Assembly: GCA_027014605.1 (NCBI GenBank)
Contig: JALWDJ010000023.1
Location: 1 to 45,154, forward strand
Length of the DNA: 45,154 nucleotides
Source of the DNA: Campylobacteraceae bacterium
Lineage (GTDB): Bacteria; Campylobacterota; Campylobacteria; Campylobacterales; Sulfurovaceae
Direction of reading: 5' to 3'
Each line of letters starts with the position of its first letter. Within the stretch, counting starts at the first letter, position 1. Made by a program: the position numbers and the translations under genes. Shown one piece after another: positions 17,451 to 25,627 of this stretch. Under the pieces are notes generated by a model. That model was not told the DNA's origin. It saw only the letters and a list, made by a program, of their open reading frames with translations, and did no database searches.

Positions 17451-17465
17451 TTATTTAAAATGGAG
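17445..17465 (-). promoter_or_regulatory. Hairpin covering the pyrD start codon
   Basis: CTCCATTT (17445-17452) and AAATGGAG (17458-17465) are perfectly complementary with a five-base loop. On the coding strand the pyrD ATG (17450-17448) falls in the 3' arm, so folding of the mRNA would hide the start codon. No independent data show regulation. Confidence 0.45.
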
Positions 17466-17509
17466 TATTATAGCAAAATATATTTAGTAATTAGAGGTTA
17501 TTATTAGTC

Positions 17510-18538
17510 CTATCTTAAATATGAACCATATTTTTTCTTATACTCTCTTTTTATCTTTTGTGCTAACTGATGTATTGCCATAGCATAATATGAACTATGA
17601 TTGTATCTAGTAATTACAAAGAAATTTTTAGCTCCATACCATAACTCATCATATTTATATCTATCTAGCTTTATCAATCTAACTTTTTTATTATATATCC
17701 ACTTTCCATATTTTGGCACAATACCCTTTAGATGTACTCTTGAGTATTTATGTTTATATCCTGTCTTTTTAGCATTAAATCTATTTCCTTTATAGGAGAC
17801 TCTAACGGCTACATGTCCACCTCTCTCCCAACCACTTTTTTTAAAATAGTTTGCAACTCCTGCTATTGCATCTGCTGTTGTTTGCATACTTCTTTTACCA
17901 TCTCCATTAAAATCAACTGCAAATGCTTTATATGCACTTGGCATAAATTGTCCAAGTCCAATAGCACCTGCATATGAACCTTTTACCTTTTTAGGATTAA
18001 ATTTTTCTCTTTTAGATAGAAGTAAAAAGTGTTTTAGTTCATATTGAAAATATTTCATTCTCCTATTTCTCTCAAATGCAAGAGTTGTTAATACATCTAA
18101 TACAGGAAATTTACCACGATTATAACCATAATAGCTCTCTACTCCAATAATGGCTGTAATATATTCTGGCTCTACACCAAATCTTCTATATACTCTTTTA
18201 AATATCTTACGATATTTATACATATACTCTACACCCTTTTTTACTCTCTTTTCACCTAAGAGTATCTTCTCATATCTGTCCCAACTACCATGTTTAGGAT
18301 AGTGTTTTATAGAAGTTGTTTTTGGTTTCTTTCTATATGCAGGATTAAAGATAGCTAAAGCTCTTCGTTGAAACTTTATATTTTTAAATAAACCATTCAG
18401 ATAGCTTCTTTTAAAATGATATTTTTGTACCATCATATTAATAAAAGCTTTTGTATTCTTCTGTTTTGTATAATCTTTTGCTTGAATAGTTATACTAAAA
18501 AGTATAATTATCAATATAATCTTGGAAAATTTTAACAT
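17510..18538 (-). CDS. Lytic murein transglycosylase, MltB-like
   Basis: The 342-residue protein has a signal peptide (~1-20) and an SLT_2 (MltB-type) domain. The catalytic Glu is probably Glu 134 in IIGVESYYGYNRG. GAIGLGQFMPSAYKAFAVDF and DAIAGVANYFKKSGWERGG further along are the classic MltB substrate-groove motifs. It should cleave peptidoglycan glycan strands to 1,6-anhydro-MurNAc ends. I see no lipobox, so it is probably soluble periplasmic. The protein is very basic (Lys/Arg/Tyr-rich). It is separated from pyrD by 59 bases. Its AAGGGG ribosome-binding site lies in a 9-bp hairpin arm. Confidence 0.9.
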   Translation of the reverse strand: MLKFSKIILIIILFSITIQAKDYTKQKNTKAFINMMVQKYHFKRSYLNGLFKNIKFQRRALAIFNPAYRKKPKTTSIKHYPKHGSWDRYEKILLGEKRVKKGVEYMYKYRKIFKRVYRRFGVEPEYITAIIGVESYYGYNRGKFPVLDVLTTLAFERNRRMKYFQYELKHFLLLSKREKFNPKKVKGSYAGAIGLGQFMPSAYKAFAVDFNGDGKRSMQTTADAIAGVANYFKKSGWERGGHVAVRVSYKGNRFNAKKTGYKHKYSRVHLKGIVPKYGKWIYNKKVRLIKLDRYKYDELWYGAKNFFVITRYNHSSYYAMAIHQLAQKIKREYKKKYGSYLR

Positions 18539-18547
18539 TATCGTATC

Positions 18548-18570
18548 CCCTTAAATCATTAATTTAAGGG
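18548..18570 (-). promoter_or_regulatory. Hairpin sequestering the Shine-Dalgarno of the transglycosylase gene
   Basis: CCCTTAAAT (18548-18556) and ATTTAAGGG (18562-18570) are perfect arms with a five-base loop. On the coding strand the 3' arm contains most of the AAGGGG ribosome-binding site, about nine bases before the ATG at 18538. The hairpin could limit translation. It is AT-rich enough to melt with temperature, but that is inference. Confidence 0.5.
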
Positions 18571-18633
18571 AATTGTATCCTCTTTAAGTAGATAAATTGT
18601 GATAAACTGAAGATTATCTTAATTTATTTTTTT

Positions 18634-18768
18634 CTAGTGTGTAGTTATGGTAGTTTTTGTAATATTACTTTCTATATTACCTTGTTTTGTTGCTGTAATT
18701 CTAGTAAACATCAACACAATTAAAAACATTATAATAAATATAATCATAAATTTTCCCATGCGTCTCAT
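18634..18768 (-). CDS. Small single-pass membrane protein (44 residues)
   Basis: An ATG at 18768 preceded by AAGGAAAAT opens a 44-codon frame ending with TAG at 18634-18636. The peptide starts MRRMGKFMIIFIIMFLIVLM: a positively charged start, one hydrophobic helix of about 16 residues and a polar Thr/Asn tail. By the positive-inside rule the tail would be outside. I do not recognise a family. It lies in the otherwise empty 347-base gap between the transglycosylase gene and the next small gene. The ribosome-binding site and membrane-protein design support a real gene. Confidence 0.5.
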   Translation of the reverse strand: MRRMGKFMIIFIIMFLIVLMFTRITATKQGNIESNITKTTITTH

Positions 18769-18827
18769 AATTATTTTCCTTTTATTTTTTAACATTATAT
18801 AATTTCTATGTTTATTTTCATATTAAA

Positions 18828-18848
18828 ATTTTTTCTATAAGAAAAAAT
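18828..18848. repeat. 21-bp inverted repeat between two divergent small genes
   Basis: ATTTTTTCT (18828-18836) and AGAAAAAAT (18840-18848) are perfect arms around ATA. The site is 38 bases before the + strand small gene and 60 bases upstream of the divergent 44-residue gene, a place for an operator. Such runs also occur by chance in AT-rich DNA. Confidence 0.3.
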
Positions 18849-18885
18849 ATAGTAAAATATAAAAATTTAAAATTAAAGGATATAA

Positions 18886-19155
18886 ATGTTAAAAACATTT
18901 AAAGTAATAACAGTAATTATATTAATTAGTTCAAGTTTTATTTTTGGAAATCCAGCTCTATTTAAAGCTAAAAAAGAGTTTATATTAAACCATATAAATA
19001 AGAAGATTGAACTTTTAAATAGTTTTAAGAGTTGTGTATCAAATGCTACTAAACAAAGTGATTTAAAAAAATGTCGTCAAAATCATAAAGCCTCAATAGC
19101 AAAACTTAAAGAGGAAGCTAGAGCAAAAAGAGAAGAGTTTAAATCAAAGAAATAG
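18886..19155 (+). CDS. Small exported protein of unknown function (89 residues)
   Basis: The protein has a clear signal peptide (MLKTFKVITVIILISSSFIF, cut near residue 21). It is followed by a charged, Lys-rich helical domain with two Cys residues (SCVSNATK and KKCRQNH) about 15 residues apart that could form a disulfide. An AAAGGA site precedes the ATG. I do not recognise a named family. Short helical, Lys-rich periplasmic proteins of this size are common in Campylobacterota. Its stop is two bases from the convergent modC stop. Confidence 0.65.
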   Translation: MLKTFKVITVIILISSSFIFGNPALFKAKKEFILNHINKKIELLNSFKSCVSNATKQSDLKKCRQNHKASIAKLKEEARAKREEFKSKK

Positions 19156-19157
19156 AA

Positions 19158-20006
19158 TTAACATATATTAGGTGAAAATGCTTTTGTACTAACTCTAATT
19201 GTATCTCCAATCTTTAGGCGGTTTTTCTCCTGTTTGGAGATAACTATCTCCACTATCTGTTGTCCTATTGCTACTATTGCAATATAGATTACATCTACTC
19301 TAACTATATCTAATAGCTCTCCCTCAAATGAGAACTTTTGACTACCTGAAGTCTTTAGTAAAATCTCTTTTGGAGTTCCAATATTTATAATTTTTCCTAG
19401 ATTTAAGACTACTACACGATTTGCTAATCTATATATCTCACTTGGGTCATGGCTTACCATAATAGTTGTTATATTAAACTCTCTATGTAAAGTAAGTATC
19501 TCATTTTGAAGTTTCATACGCATAACAGGGTCAAGGGCTGATAGAGGTTCGTCCATTAGTAGAAGTTTTGGTCTATTCATTAATGCTCTACATAGAGAAA
19601 CTCGCTGTTTCTGTCCTCCACTTAGACTCTCTGGAAATCTATCTTTTAATTCAATCAACTCTGTAACATATAATAGATATTTAGCTAACTCTATATCTTT
19701 TTTTACAAATAGAAGATTATCTAAGATAGTCATATTTGAAAATAGAGCATAATCCTGAAATACAAATCCAATTTTTCTCTTTTGTGGAGCTAATGAGATA
19801 TACTTATCTAGCCAAACCTCATCACCAACCACAATTTTTCCATCTGCTTTTTCTAATCCTGCCAATACTCTAAGAAGAGTACTCTTTCCACTTCCACTCT
19901 CTCCTGAAATAGCTATAAACTCACTTTTTTTAATATGGAGATTTATATCTAAGAGCATCTTCCCATCTGCACCATGTAACTCTTTTTTAATATCTATATC
20001 TATCAT
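19158..20006 (-). CDS. modC: Molybdate ABC transporter ATP-binding protein ModC
   Basis: The 282-residue ABC ATPase has Walker A GESGSGKST (35-43), signature LSGGQKQR and Walker B LLLMDEPLSALD. The switch His is in VSHDPSEIY. The C-terminal ~65 residues form a single TOBE/Mop-like domain ending RLKIGDTIRVSTKAFSPN, typical of ModC. It powers molybdate uptake with the permease encoded just upstream (1-base overlap). Tungstate or sulfate transport is less likely given the Mop domain and the neighbouring modA. It is the last gene of the - strand run. Confidence 0.92.
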   Translation of the reverse strand: MIDIDIKKELHGADGKMLLDINLHIKKSEFIAISGESGSGKSTLLRVLAGLEKADGKIVVGDEVWLDKYISLAPQKRKIGFVFQDYALFSNMTILDNLLFVKKDIELAKYLLYVTELIELKDRFPESLSGGQKQRVSLCRALMNRPKLLLMDEPLSALDPVMRMKLQNEILTLHREFNITTIMVSHDPSEIYRLANRVVVLNLGKIINIGTPKEILLKTSGSQKFSFEGELLDIVRVDVIYIAIVAIGQQIVEIVISKQEKNRLKIGDTIRVSTKAFSPNIC

Positions 20007-20677
20007 TACGGAAATCTCTCTCTATTGTTAAATAGATATACTAAGAGTAGAACTATAAAACTTATTATTACCATAATGGCTGAATAGATATGAGCAGAGC
20101 TATAATCCATAGTCTCAACCATCTCATATATTGCAACTGAAGCCACTTTTGTCTCATTTGGTATATTTCCACCAACCATCAATACAACTCCAAACTCTCC
20201 TACTGTATGTGCAAAGGTTATAATTGTAGCTGTTAAAAGAGCAGGTTTTATATTTGGTAGTGCTACTCTAAATATAGTAACTATTTGACTCTTTCCTGCT
20301 ATATATGATGCCTCTAACATATCTCTATTTAGAGACTCAAATCCACTCTGAAGAGGTTGTACCATAAATGGCATAGAATAAACACAACTTGCAACTACTA
20401 ATCCTGAAAAGTTAAAGATAAGCTCAATATCAAAACTATCTTTTAAAAAGCTACCTATTGGAGAGTTTTGAGAGAGTCCTACTAGGATATAAAATCCTAA
20501 TACTGATGGTGGAAGAACTATTGGAAGGGCTGTGATAGCCTCAAATATAGGTTTTATCCTAGATTTAGTTTGTGATAGATACCATGCAAGAGGAAGTGAT
20601 ATAATAAAAAGAATTATAGTAGTAAGAGTAGCCAACTTAAAAGAGAGCCAAAATGGACTAAAGTCTAAACTATCCAC
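20006..20677 (-). CDS. modB: Molybdate ABC transporter permease ModB
   Basis: The 223-residue inner-membrane protein has five or six membrane helices. The ABC-permease EAA loop, [20 protein letters not shown], lies near residues 142-161 and is followed by the ModB-typical [17 protein letters not shown]. It forms the channel for molybdate and docks to ModC. It shares one base with the genes on both sides, so stoichiometric expression by coupled translation is likely. Confidence 0.93.
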   Translation of the reverse strand: MDSLDFSPFWLSFKLATLTTIILFIISLPLAWYLSQTKSRIKPIFEAITALPIVLPPSVLGFYILVGLSQNSPIGSFLKDSFDIELIFNFSGLVVASCVYSMPFMVQPLQSGFESLNRDMLEASYIAGKSQIVTIFRVALPNIKPALLTATIITFAHTVGEFGVVLMVGGNIPNETKVASVAIYEMVETMDYSSAHIYSAIMVIISFIVLLLVYLFNNRERFP

Positions 20678-21075
20678 TACTCTATAACCTCTAAGATAGA
20701 TATATCTGTAGCTTTAATAAGTGCTAATATAGTATCTCCCTCTTTTAGACTCATACTATTAAGTGATTTTGTTGTAACTGTTGACTCTAATATATAGTTA
20801 TAAAACTCTAACTCAATATTGGTTAAAATCTCTCCAATTTCTATAGATTTAATCTTTACCTCTAATCTATTTAGATAACTAATCTCCCCAATAAAATCTT
20901 TAGCTAAGACTATACTAAAAGGTTTTATTATAAGTTTTACTTGGATACCCTTTTTAATACTCTTATTTAGCTCCAAACTTATCATAAATAGAGATTTATC
21001 TTCTAAATTAAACTCAATTAGATGTAAAGCTCCACTCTTTTTTATATCTCTTATAGAGGCTACTATCTGACTCAT
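20677..21075 (-). CDS. Stand-alone tandem Mop/TOBE-domain protein
   Basis: The 132-residue soluble protein looks like two Mop-type domains in tandem (about 5-63 and 67-130). The second ends with [20 protein letters not shown], the usual Mop strand pattern. The first has a weaker copy, [20 protein letters not shown]. Mop domains bind molybdate or tungstate as oligomers, so this may store or buffer molybdate, or sense it for regulation. No DNA-binding domain is present, unlike ModE. It overlaps modA by 4 bases and modB by 1. A similar gene lies between modA and modB in Campylobacter (Cj0302c, as I recall). Confidence 0.75.
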   Translation of the reverse strand: MSQIVASIRDIKKSGALHLIEFNLEDKSLFMISLELNKSIKKGIQVKLIIKPFSIVLAKDFIGEISYLNRLEVKIKSIEIGEILTNIELEFYNYILESTVTTKSLNSMSLKEGDTILALIKATDISILEVIE

Positions 21076-21815
21076 AGAGTATTATATCCAAAATCCTCTA
21101 ATATCTTTTTAGCCTCTCTACTTAGCATAAAATCATAAAATGCTTTAGCCTCTCTGTTATCCTTTGCACTCTTTAGAAGAACAATACCTTGATTTATTGG
21201 AGTATATAGTTTTGGATTAACCTCAATCCAATTTATATTTTCTTTAAATCTAGCCATTTTAGGACTATATAATAGAGATTTTGCAATAACTCCAATATCT
21301 GCTACCATAAGTGAGTATGTCATAGTTTGAGATATTGACTCACCATATATAAATTTATCTCTTATTTTATCTAAGATATTTGCATTTTTAAAAGCTTCAA
21401 CTGTTGCTACTCCATAGGGTGCAGTCTTTGGATTTGCAACTGCTATCCTTTTAATCTCACTACTCTCTAAAAGAGCTAAAGGGTTACTAAAATTTCTCTC
21501 TTTTCTACTAAAATATGCCAATTTTCCTTTAGCATATATAGTAGGTTCAGTTATTGCTATCTTATCTTTATATAAAGTTTTTGGATATAGCATATTTGCA
21601 GATATAAATATATGATATGGAGCATCATTTTTTATCTGTGCTGTTAACTTTCCACTACTTCCAAGAGTAATATCTACTTTTGTATCTGGATATTTTTTAT
21701 TAAACTCCTCTTTTAAGCTATCTATAGCGTAACTTACATTAGCAGAGACTGCTACTCTAATAACTCCTGCCATAGATAGAGTTGATAAGATGAGTATAGA
21801 TATTAATAGTCTCAT
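21072..21815 (-). CDS. modA: Molybdate-binding periplasmic protein ModA
   Basis: The 247-residue protein has a signal peptide (~1-16) and the ModA solute-binding fold. Family features include VAVSANVSYAIDSLKEEF, the anion-binding Ser cluster GSSGKLTAQI (~52-61), and HIFISANMLYPKTL. It delivers molybdate to ModBC. The start overlaps the dnaJ stop by 4 bases, so this mod run is translated directly behind a chaperone gene, with no visible promoter or ModE-type operator between them. Confidence 0.93.
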   Translation of the reverse strand: MRLLISILILSTLSMAGVIRVAVSANVSYAIDSLKEEFNKKYPDTKVDITLGSSGKLTAQIKNDAPYHIFISANMLYPKTLYKDKIAITEPTIYAKGKLAYFSRKERNFSNPLALLESSEIKRIAVANPKTAPYGVATVEAFKNANILDKIRDKFIYGESISQTMTYSLMVADIGVIAKSLLYSPKMARFKENINWIEVNPKLYTPINQGIVLLKSAKDNREAKAFYDFMLSREAKKILEDFGYNTL

Positions 21816-22933
21816 TTTTTAAACCAACTCTTTACTCTTGAGAATACATCATCAAATGTACTCTTATGTGGTCTGCTCTCTACTCCAAAACTCTCTTGCA
21901 GTTTAACTAAAAGCTCTCTCTGCTCCTCTGTTATCTTTGTAGGATAAATTATCTTTATTTGAGCAATAAGTCGTCCTTTAACTCCTGTATGAACATCTGC
22001 TACACCCTCATCGTAAAATACAAACTGCTCTCTATCTTTAGTTCCAACTTTTAAATCTAACTCTAATTTTCCATATAGTGATGGGATAGTAATCTTATCA
22101 CCCAATATGGTTTGAGTAAAAAATACAGGAACTTCTGTATATATATCATTACCATCTCTTAAGAAATGTTTATCCTCTTCCACATTAAATACTAGATATA
22201 AATCACCTCTTTGACCATTTTTAGCCTGATTTCCATACCCCTCTGCTCTAAGTCTATTTCCTGTATCAACTCCTGCAGGAATTTTTATAGTGATTGTATC
22301 TGGCTCTTCATGGTAACCTCTTCCTGAACATGATGGACATCTCTCTCTTATCTTCTGCCCCTCTCCATGACATCTAGGACAAGTCTGTGCAAATGACATA
22401 AATCCCTGCTTCATAACAACTTGTCCTTGACCATTACAATAGTCACAAACCTCTAATCTTCCATTTTTTGCACCTGTGCTATTACAATCTCTACATGGAA
22501 CTTTATATTTTATATCTATCTTCTTCTCAACACCAAATACAGCTTCATTAAATTTTAAAGGTAGCTCTATCTCAAAATCTAAATTATATTTTTGATTATC
22601 TCTTCTTCTGTTACTTCCACCAAAACCTGAACCACCGAACATAGAGTTAAATATATCCATAATATCGTCCATACTTTGACTTCTAAATCCACCTCCTCTA
22701 CTATGTCCTTCAAGTCCAGCTTTTCCATATCTATCATAGATAGCTCTCTTCTCTTCATCACTTAGTACTTGATAAGCTTCATTTATAATCTTAAATCTCT
22801 CTTCAGCCTCTTTATCACCTGGATTTCTATCAGGGTGATACTTCATAGCTAATTTTCTATAAGATTTTTTTAGCTCTGCTTCAGAACAATCTCTGCTAAC
22901 TTCTAAAGCTTCATAGTAGTCAAGTTCTGTCAT
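21812..22933 (-). CDS. dnaJ: Chaperone protein DnaJ
   Basis: DnaJ is the Hsp40 co-chaperone that stimulates DnaK ATPase and hands over unfolded proteins. The 373-residue protein has a J domain (~4-68) with His 33-Pro 34-Asp 35, a Gly/Phe-rich linker and four zinc-binding CxxCxGxG-type repeats. Repeats two to four, CDYCNGQG, CPRCHGEG and CPSCSGRG, are regular. The first, CRDCNSTG, has Ser in place of the first Gly. Two C-terminal beta domains follow. It is a full class A DnaJ. No dnaK or grpE is in the window. The gene starts 70 bases after plsC with GGAGATAAT before the ATG. Confidence 0.97.
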   Translation of the reverse strand: MTELDYYEALEVSRDCSEAELKKSYRKLAMKYHPDRNPGDKEAEERFKIINEAYQVLSDEEKRAIYDRYGKAGLEGHSRGGGFRSQSMDDIMDIFNSMFGGSGFGGSNRRRDNQKYNLDFEIELPLKFNEAVFGVEKKIDIKYKVPCRDCNSTGAKNGRLEVCDYCNGQGQVVMKQGFMSFAQTCPRCHGEGQKIRERCPSCSGRGYHEEPDTITIKIPAGVDTGNRLRAEGYGNQAKNGQRGDLYLVFNVEEDKHFLRDGNDIYTEVPVFFTQTILGDKITIPSLYGKLELDLKVGTKDREQFVFYDEGVADVHTGVKGRLIAQIKIIYPTKITEEQRELLVKLQESFGVESRPHKSTFDDVFSRVKSWFKK

Positions 22934-23003
22934 ATTATCTCCAAATATTTAAATTGGACGAATTTTATCATATTTTTATTATATTTTGATATTAATAGGC
23001 TTC

Positions 23004-23714
23004 TTACCTATATATACCTTTCTTCTCTTGATTATCTATTATCTCTTGCATAGATTTTTGCAAATCTTGATACCAATCTTTATTATTTTTATCTACTACA
23101 AACGGTTCTAAATAGTGAATATATACAGTACCACTATCTCCTAAAAATTCATGCTGATTTAAAATCTTCTTACTATTTGTAATAACTACAGGTTGTACTT
23201 TAAGTTTTAGTTTTTCTGCTAATAGTTTAGCACCACTCTTAAATTTTTTTAGTTTCTGCTCTTTTGCTCTAGTACCCTCTGGAAATATTGCTAAGATACG
23301 ATGAGATTTTAAGCTTTTAGTCTCTTTCGCATCTCTAAAGAGCTTAACAAGTCCTGCTTTATTCTCTCTATCTATACTAATCATATTTGGTAATTTAAGT
23401 AGATTACCTAACCATGGAATATCAAAAAGTTGTTTTTTTGCTATCCACCTTATATCAGTAAGCTCTTCTGCTTCCATCGCAACAATATCAATGATACCTT
23501 GATGATTTATAATAAACATATCAACACTATTATCTCTTTTTCCAAAACTCTCAATCTTTGCACCAATTAACTTCATAATTAAAGCGTTATATTTATGTAG
23601 TATATAATTACTTCTGTTTGGAAAAAGATATATAAGAGGTACCATAATAAAACCTGCTACTATAATTACAACAGATACTCCATATAGAAATCTAATTTTT
23701 GCAAATATCTTCAT
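23004..23714 (-). CDS. plsC: 1-acyl-sn-glycerol-3-phosphate acyltransferase
   Basis: PlsC acylates lysophosphatidic acid at position 2 to give phosphatidic acid. The 236-residue protein has an N-terminal membrane segment (~10-30). It carries the catalytic H-x4-D motif, His 71 to Asp 76 in NHQGIIDI, and the glycerol-phosphate motif FPEGTRAKEQ near 146. The usual length fits. Its start lies 23 bases inside the upstream SH3 gene, so translation is coupled. Confidence 0.92.
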   Translation of the reverse strand: MKIFAKIRFLYGVSVVIIVAGFIMVPLIYLFPNRSNYILHKYNALIMKLIGAKIESFGKRDNSVDMFIINHQGIIDIVAMEAEELTDIRWIAKKQLFDIPWLGNLLKLPNMISIDRENKAGLVKLFRDAKETKSLKSHRILAIFPEGTRAKEQKLKKFKSGAKLLAEKLKLKVQPVVITNSKKILNQHEFLGDSGTVYIHYLEPFVVDKNNKDWYQDLQKSMQEIIDNQEKKGIYR

Positions 23715-24714
23715 CTTTTATCCACCCTATAATCCCATTTTTATACTCTATCTTATGATACTCTCCTCTTCTAAATAACTCTGTTGTTGTAATCCTCTTA
23801 TCTATATATCCACTAATTGTACTATTATAAGTTGGAATAATATAGAGTGGAGAACCACCTTTTACACATATTTTGGAGAGAGGTGTATAGAATGTTAAAA
23901 GAGCAATAGATGCAATAACTGCTAAAATAAGATAGAAAAAATCTCTTTTCCATAAAAAAAGTAGTAAAAATAGTATTACTATTCCAATAAGTACATATTT
24001 TTTCAAAAGTTCAAAACTATCGTCTTTTGGATTTAAATCTGTCTGTGCAGCAACAGAACCATCATCTATACTTATTGGAATACTTTTATCTATAAAACTA
24101 TTTTTTATAGTATCAAAATATGAAAAAATAAGTCTCCTTTGATTTGCTGGTAAAACTATATAGTAGTTTCCCTCTATTTTAGAACCTACTCTTTTTAAGT
24201 TTTCTATCCCATCTTTTAATGCATCTGGAACATAAATATCTTCTAAATTCGCATCATGTGCCTCTATAAGAAGAGAGATAAGATTAGTTTTTTCATCATA
24301 AATTGAGGCTTGATAACTTTTTATCTTTAATCCTGAAGCTATAACACCTGAAAAGTTTGCTCTATAAGGAAGTTTTTTAACAGGTATAGATACCCCTTTA
24401 AGAACCTTCTCCTCTCCATTTATATTTACAATTACTTCTGGAATATTAAAAGGAGATTTGGTTGTTTTAAAATAGAAAGTATAAAAAGTTTTAGTTCCAT
24501 TTCTAATAACTACTGCGTTTCTTAAAATCGGATTTTTACCAATAAAACCAAAAGATATTTTATCCTCTGGAGCTGTTGTTCCCAAAAAACTAATAGGAAA
24601 TACTTGTCTCTCATATACTTGTTTAGGAACAAAACTATACTCAATATTATTGGCAAATAAATTAGTAGAAAAAACTACTATACCCAATAGAAAAAGAGAC
24701 ATTAGATATCTCAT
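23692..24714 (-). CDS. Membrane protein with periplasmic N-domain and C-terminal SH3-like domain
   Basis: The 340-residue protein has a signal peptide (~1-21) and an extended beta-rich extracytoplasmic part (~22-225) that loosely resembles the BatD/oxygen-tolerance type. Two adjacent membrane helices (~238-275) follow. The C-terminal domain, GSPLYIIPTYNSTISGYID ending GIIGWIKDEDI, is a bacterial SH3 pattern often used for cell-wall binding. Two helices put both domains on the same, probably periplasmic, side. Between purQ and plsC it matches the position of Cj0515 in Campylobacter, also of unknown function. I infer an envelope role but cannot name a reaction. Confidence 0.65.
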   Translation of the reverse strand: MRYLMSLFLLGIVVFSTNLFANNIEYSFVPKQVYERQVFPISFLGTTAPEDKISFGFIGKNPILRNAVVIRNGTKTFYTFYFKTTKSPFNIPEVIVNINGEEKVLKGVSIPVKKLPYRANFSGVIASGLKIKSYQASIYDEKTNLISLLIEAHDANLEDIYVPDALKDGIENLKRVGSKIEGNYYIVLPANQRRLIFSYFDTIKNSFIDKSIPISIDDGSVAAQTDLNPKDDSFELLKKYVLIGIVILFLLLFLWKRDFFYLILAVIASIALLTFYTPLSKICVKGGSPLYIIPTYNSTISGYIDKRITTTELFRRGEYHKIEYKNGIIGWIKDEDICKN

Positions 24715-25388
24715 TATTCAATGAGTCCCTCTAACATTTTAACCCCATCACTACTACCTAAGATTAATTCCATTGCTCTCTCAGGATGAGGCATAAGACC
24801 AAATACATTTTTATTCTTGTTACAAATCCCTGCAATTGAGTCAATAGAACCATTTACAACCTCTCTCTCCCCCTTCGCATTAGAGTATTGAAGTAAAATC
24901 TGTCCATTTTCTTTTAACTCTCTATATCCAATATCATCAATATAGTAATTTCCATCAGCATGAGCTATTGGAATATTTAAAATCTCATCTTTTTTACATT
25001 TTTGTAAAAAGCTATTACTATTATTAACTACCTTTAGAGTCTGAAATTTAGAGATAAAGTGTAGATTGATATTTCTTTTTAATGCACCCTCCAATAATCC
25101 AACCTCTGTTAGTATTTGAAATCCATTACAGATACCTAAAACTTTTCCTCCACCATTTGCATACTCAATAACAGCACTCATAATTGGTGAAAATTTTGCT
25201 ATTGCTCCAGCACGAAGATAATCCCCATAAGAAAATCCTCCTGCAATTACTACTAAATCTGTATCTTTAGGAATAGTTCTCTCTTTATGCCAAACTATTT
25301 GACTCTTACAACCTAACTTCTCAAAGGCATATTTAGTATCTAAATCGCAATTTGTACCAGGAAATTGTAATATAGCTATACTTTTCAT
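24714..25388 (-). CDS. purQ: Phosphoribosylformylglycinamidine synthase, glutaminase subunit PurQ
   Basis: PurQ releases ammonia from glutamine for the PurL reaction, FGAR to FGAM, in purine synthesis. The 224-residue class I amidotransferase has the nucleophile Cys 87 in GICNGFQIL and the His 201/Glu 203 pair in MPHPERAME. The opening AILQFPGTNCD is typical. It overlaps purS by 4 bases, and the two form a complex with small-type PurL. purL itself is not in the window. Confidence 0.96.
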   Translation of the reverse strand: MKSIAILQFPGTNCDLDTKYAFEKLGCKSQIVWHKERTIPKDTDLVVIAGGFSYGDYLRAGAIAKFSPIMSAVIEYANGGGKVLGICNGFQILTEVGLLEGALKRNINLHFISKFQTLKVVNNSNSFLQKCKKDEILNIPIAHADGNYYIDDIGYRELKENGQILLQYSNAKGEREVVNGSIDSIAGICNKNKNVFGLMPHPERAMELILGSSDGVKMLEGLIE

Positions 25389-25627
25389 TCTACTATCTCA
25401 ATAGTATAATCTTCTATTACAGTATTTGCTAAAATCTCTTGAGCCATCTTCTCTACTTCAGCTAAAGCCTTCTCTTTAGATGTAGTAGATAGCTTTAAGA
25501 CTATCTGTTTTCCCATTCTAACATCTTCAACCCCTTCAAAATTCATGGCATCTAATGCGTGATGAATTGCTTTACCTTGCGGGTCAAGAACTCCCTCTTT
25601 TAAAAATATATTTACAACTGCCTTCAC
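25385..25627 (-). CDS. purS: Phosphoribosylformylglycinamidine synthase subunit PurS
   Basis: PurS is the small dimeric protein that bridges PurQ and PurL. The 80-residue sequence has the family opening VNIFLKEGVLDPQGKAIHHA and the GKQIVLKLS strand near residue 40. Its presence implies the three-subunit FGAM synthase rather than the single large PurL of gammaproteobacteria. It shares one base with the purC stop and overlaps purQ by 4. Confidence 0.96.
   Translation of the reverse strand: MKAVVNIFLKEGVLDPQGKAIHHALDAMNFEGVEDVRMGKQIVLKLSTTSKEKALAEVEKMAQEILANTVIEDYTIEIVE

Noticed and set aside
18539-18885. Possible tRNA or larger RNA gene in the 347-base gap
   Set aside because: No cloverleaf, no conserved GGTTCGA-type T-loop and low GC; the gap holds a 44-residue ORF and short inverted repeats only.
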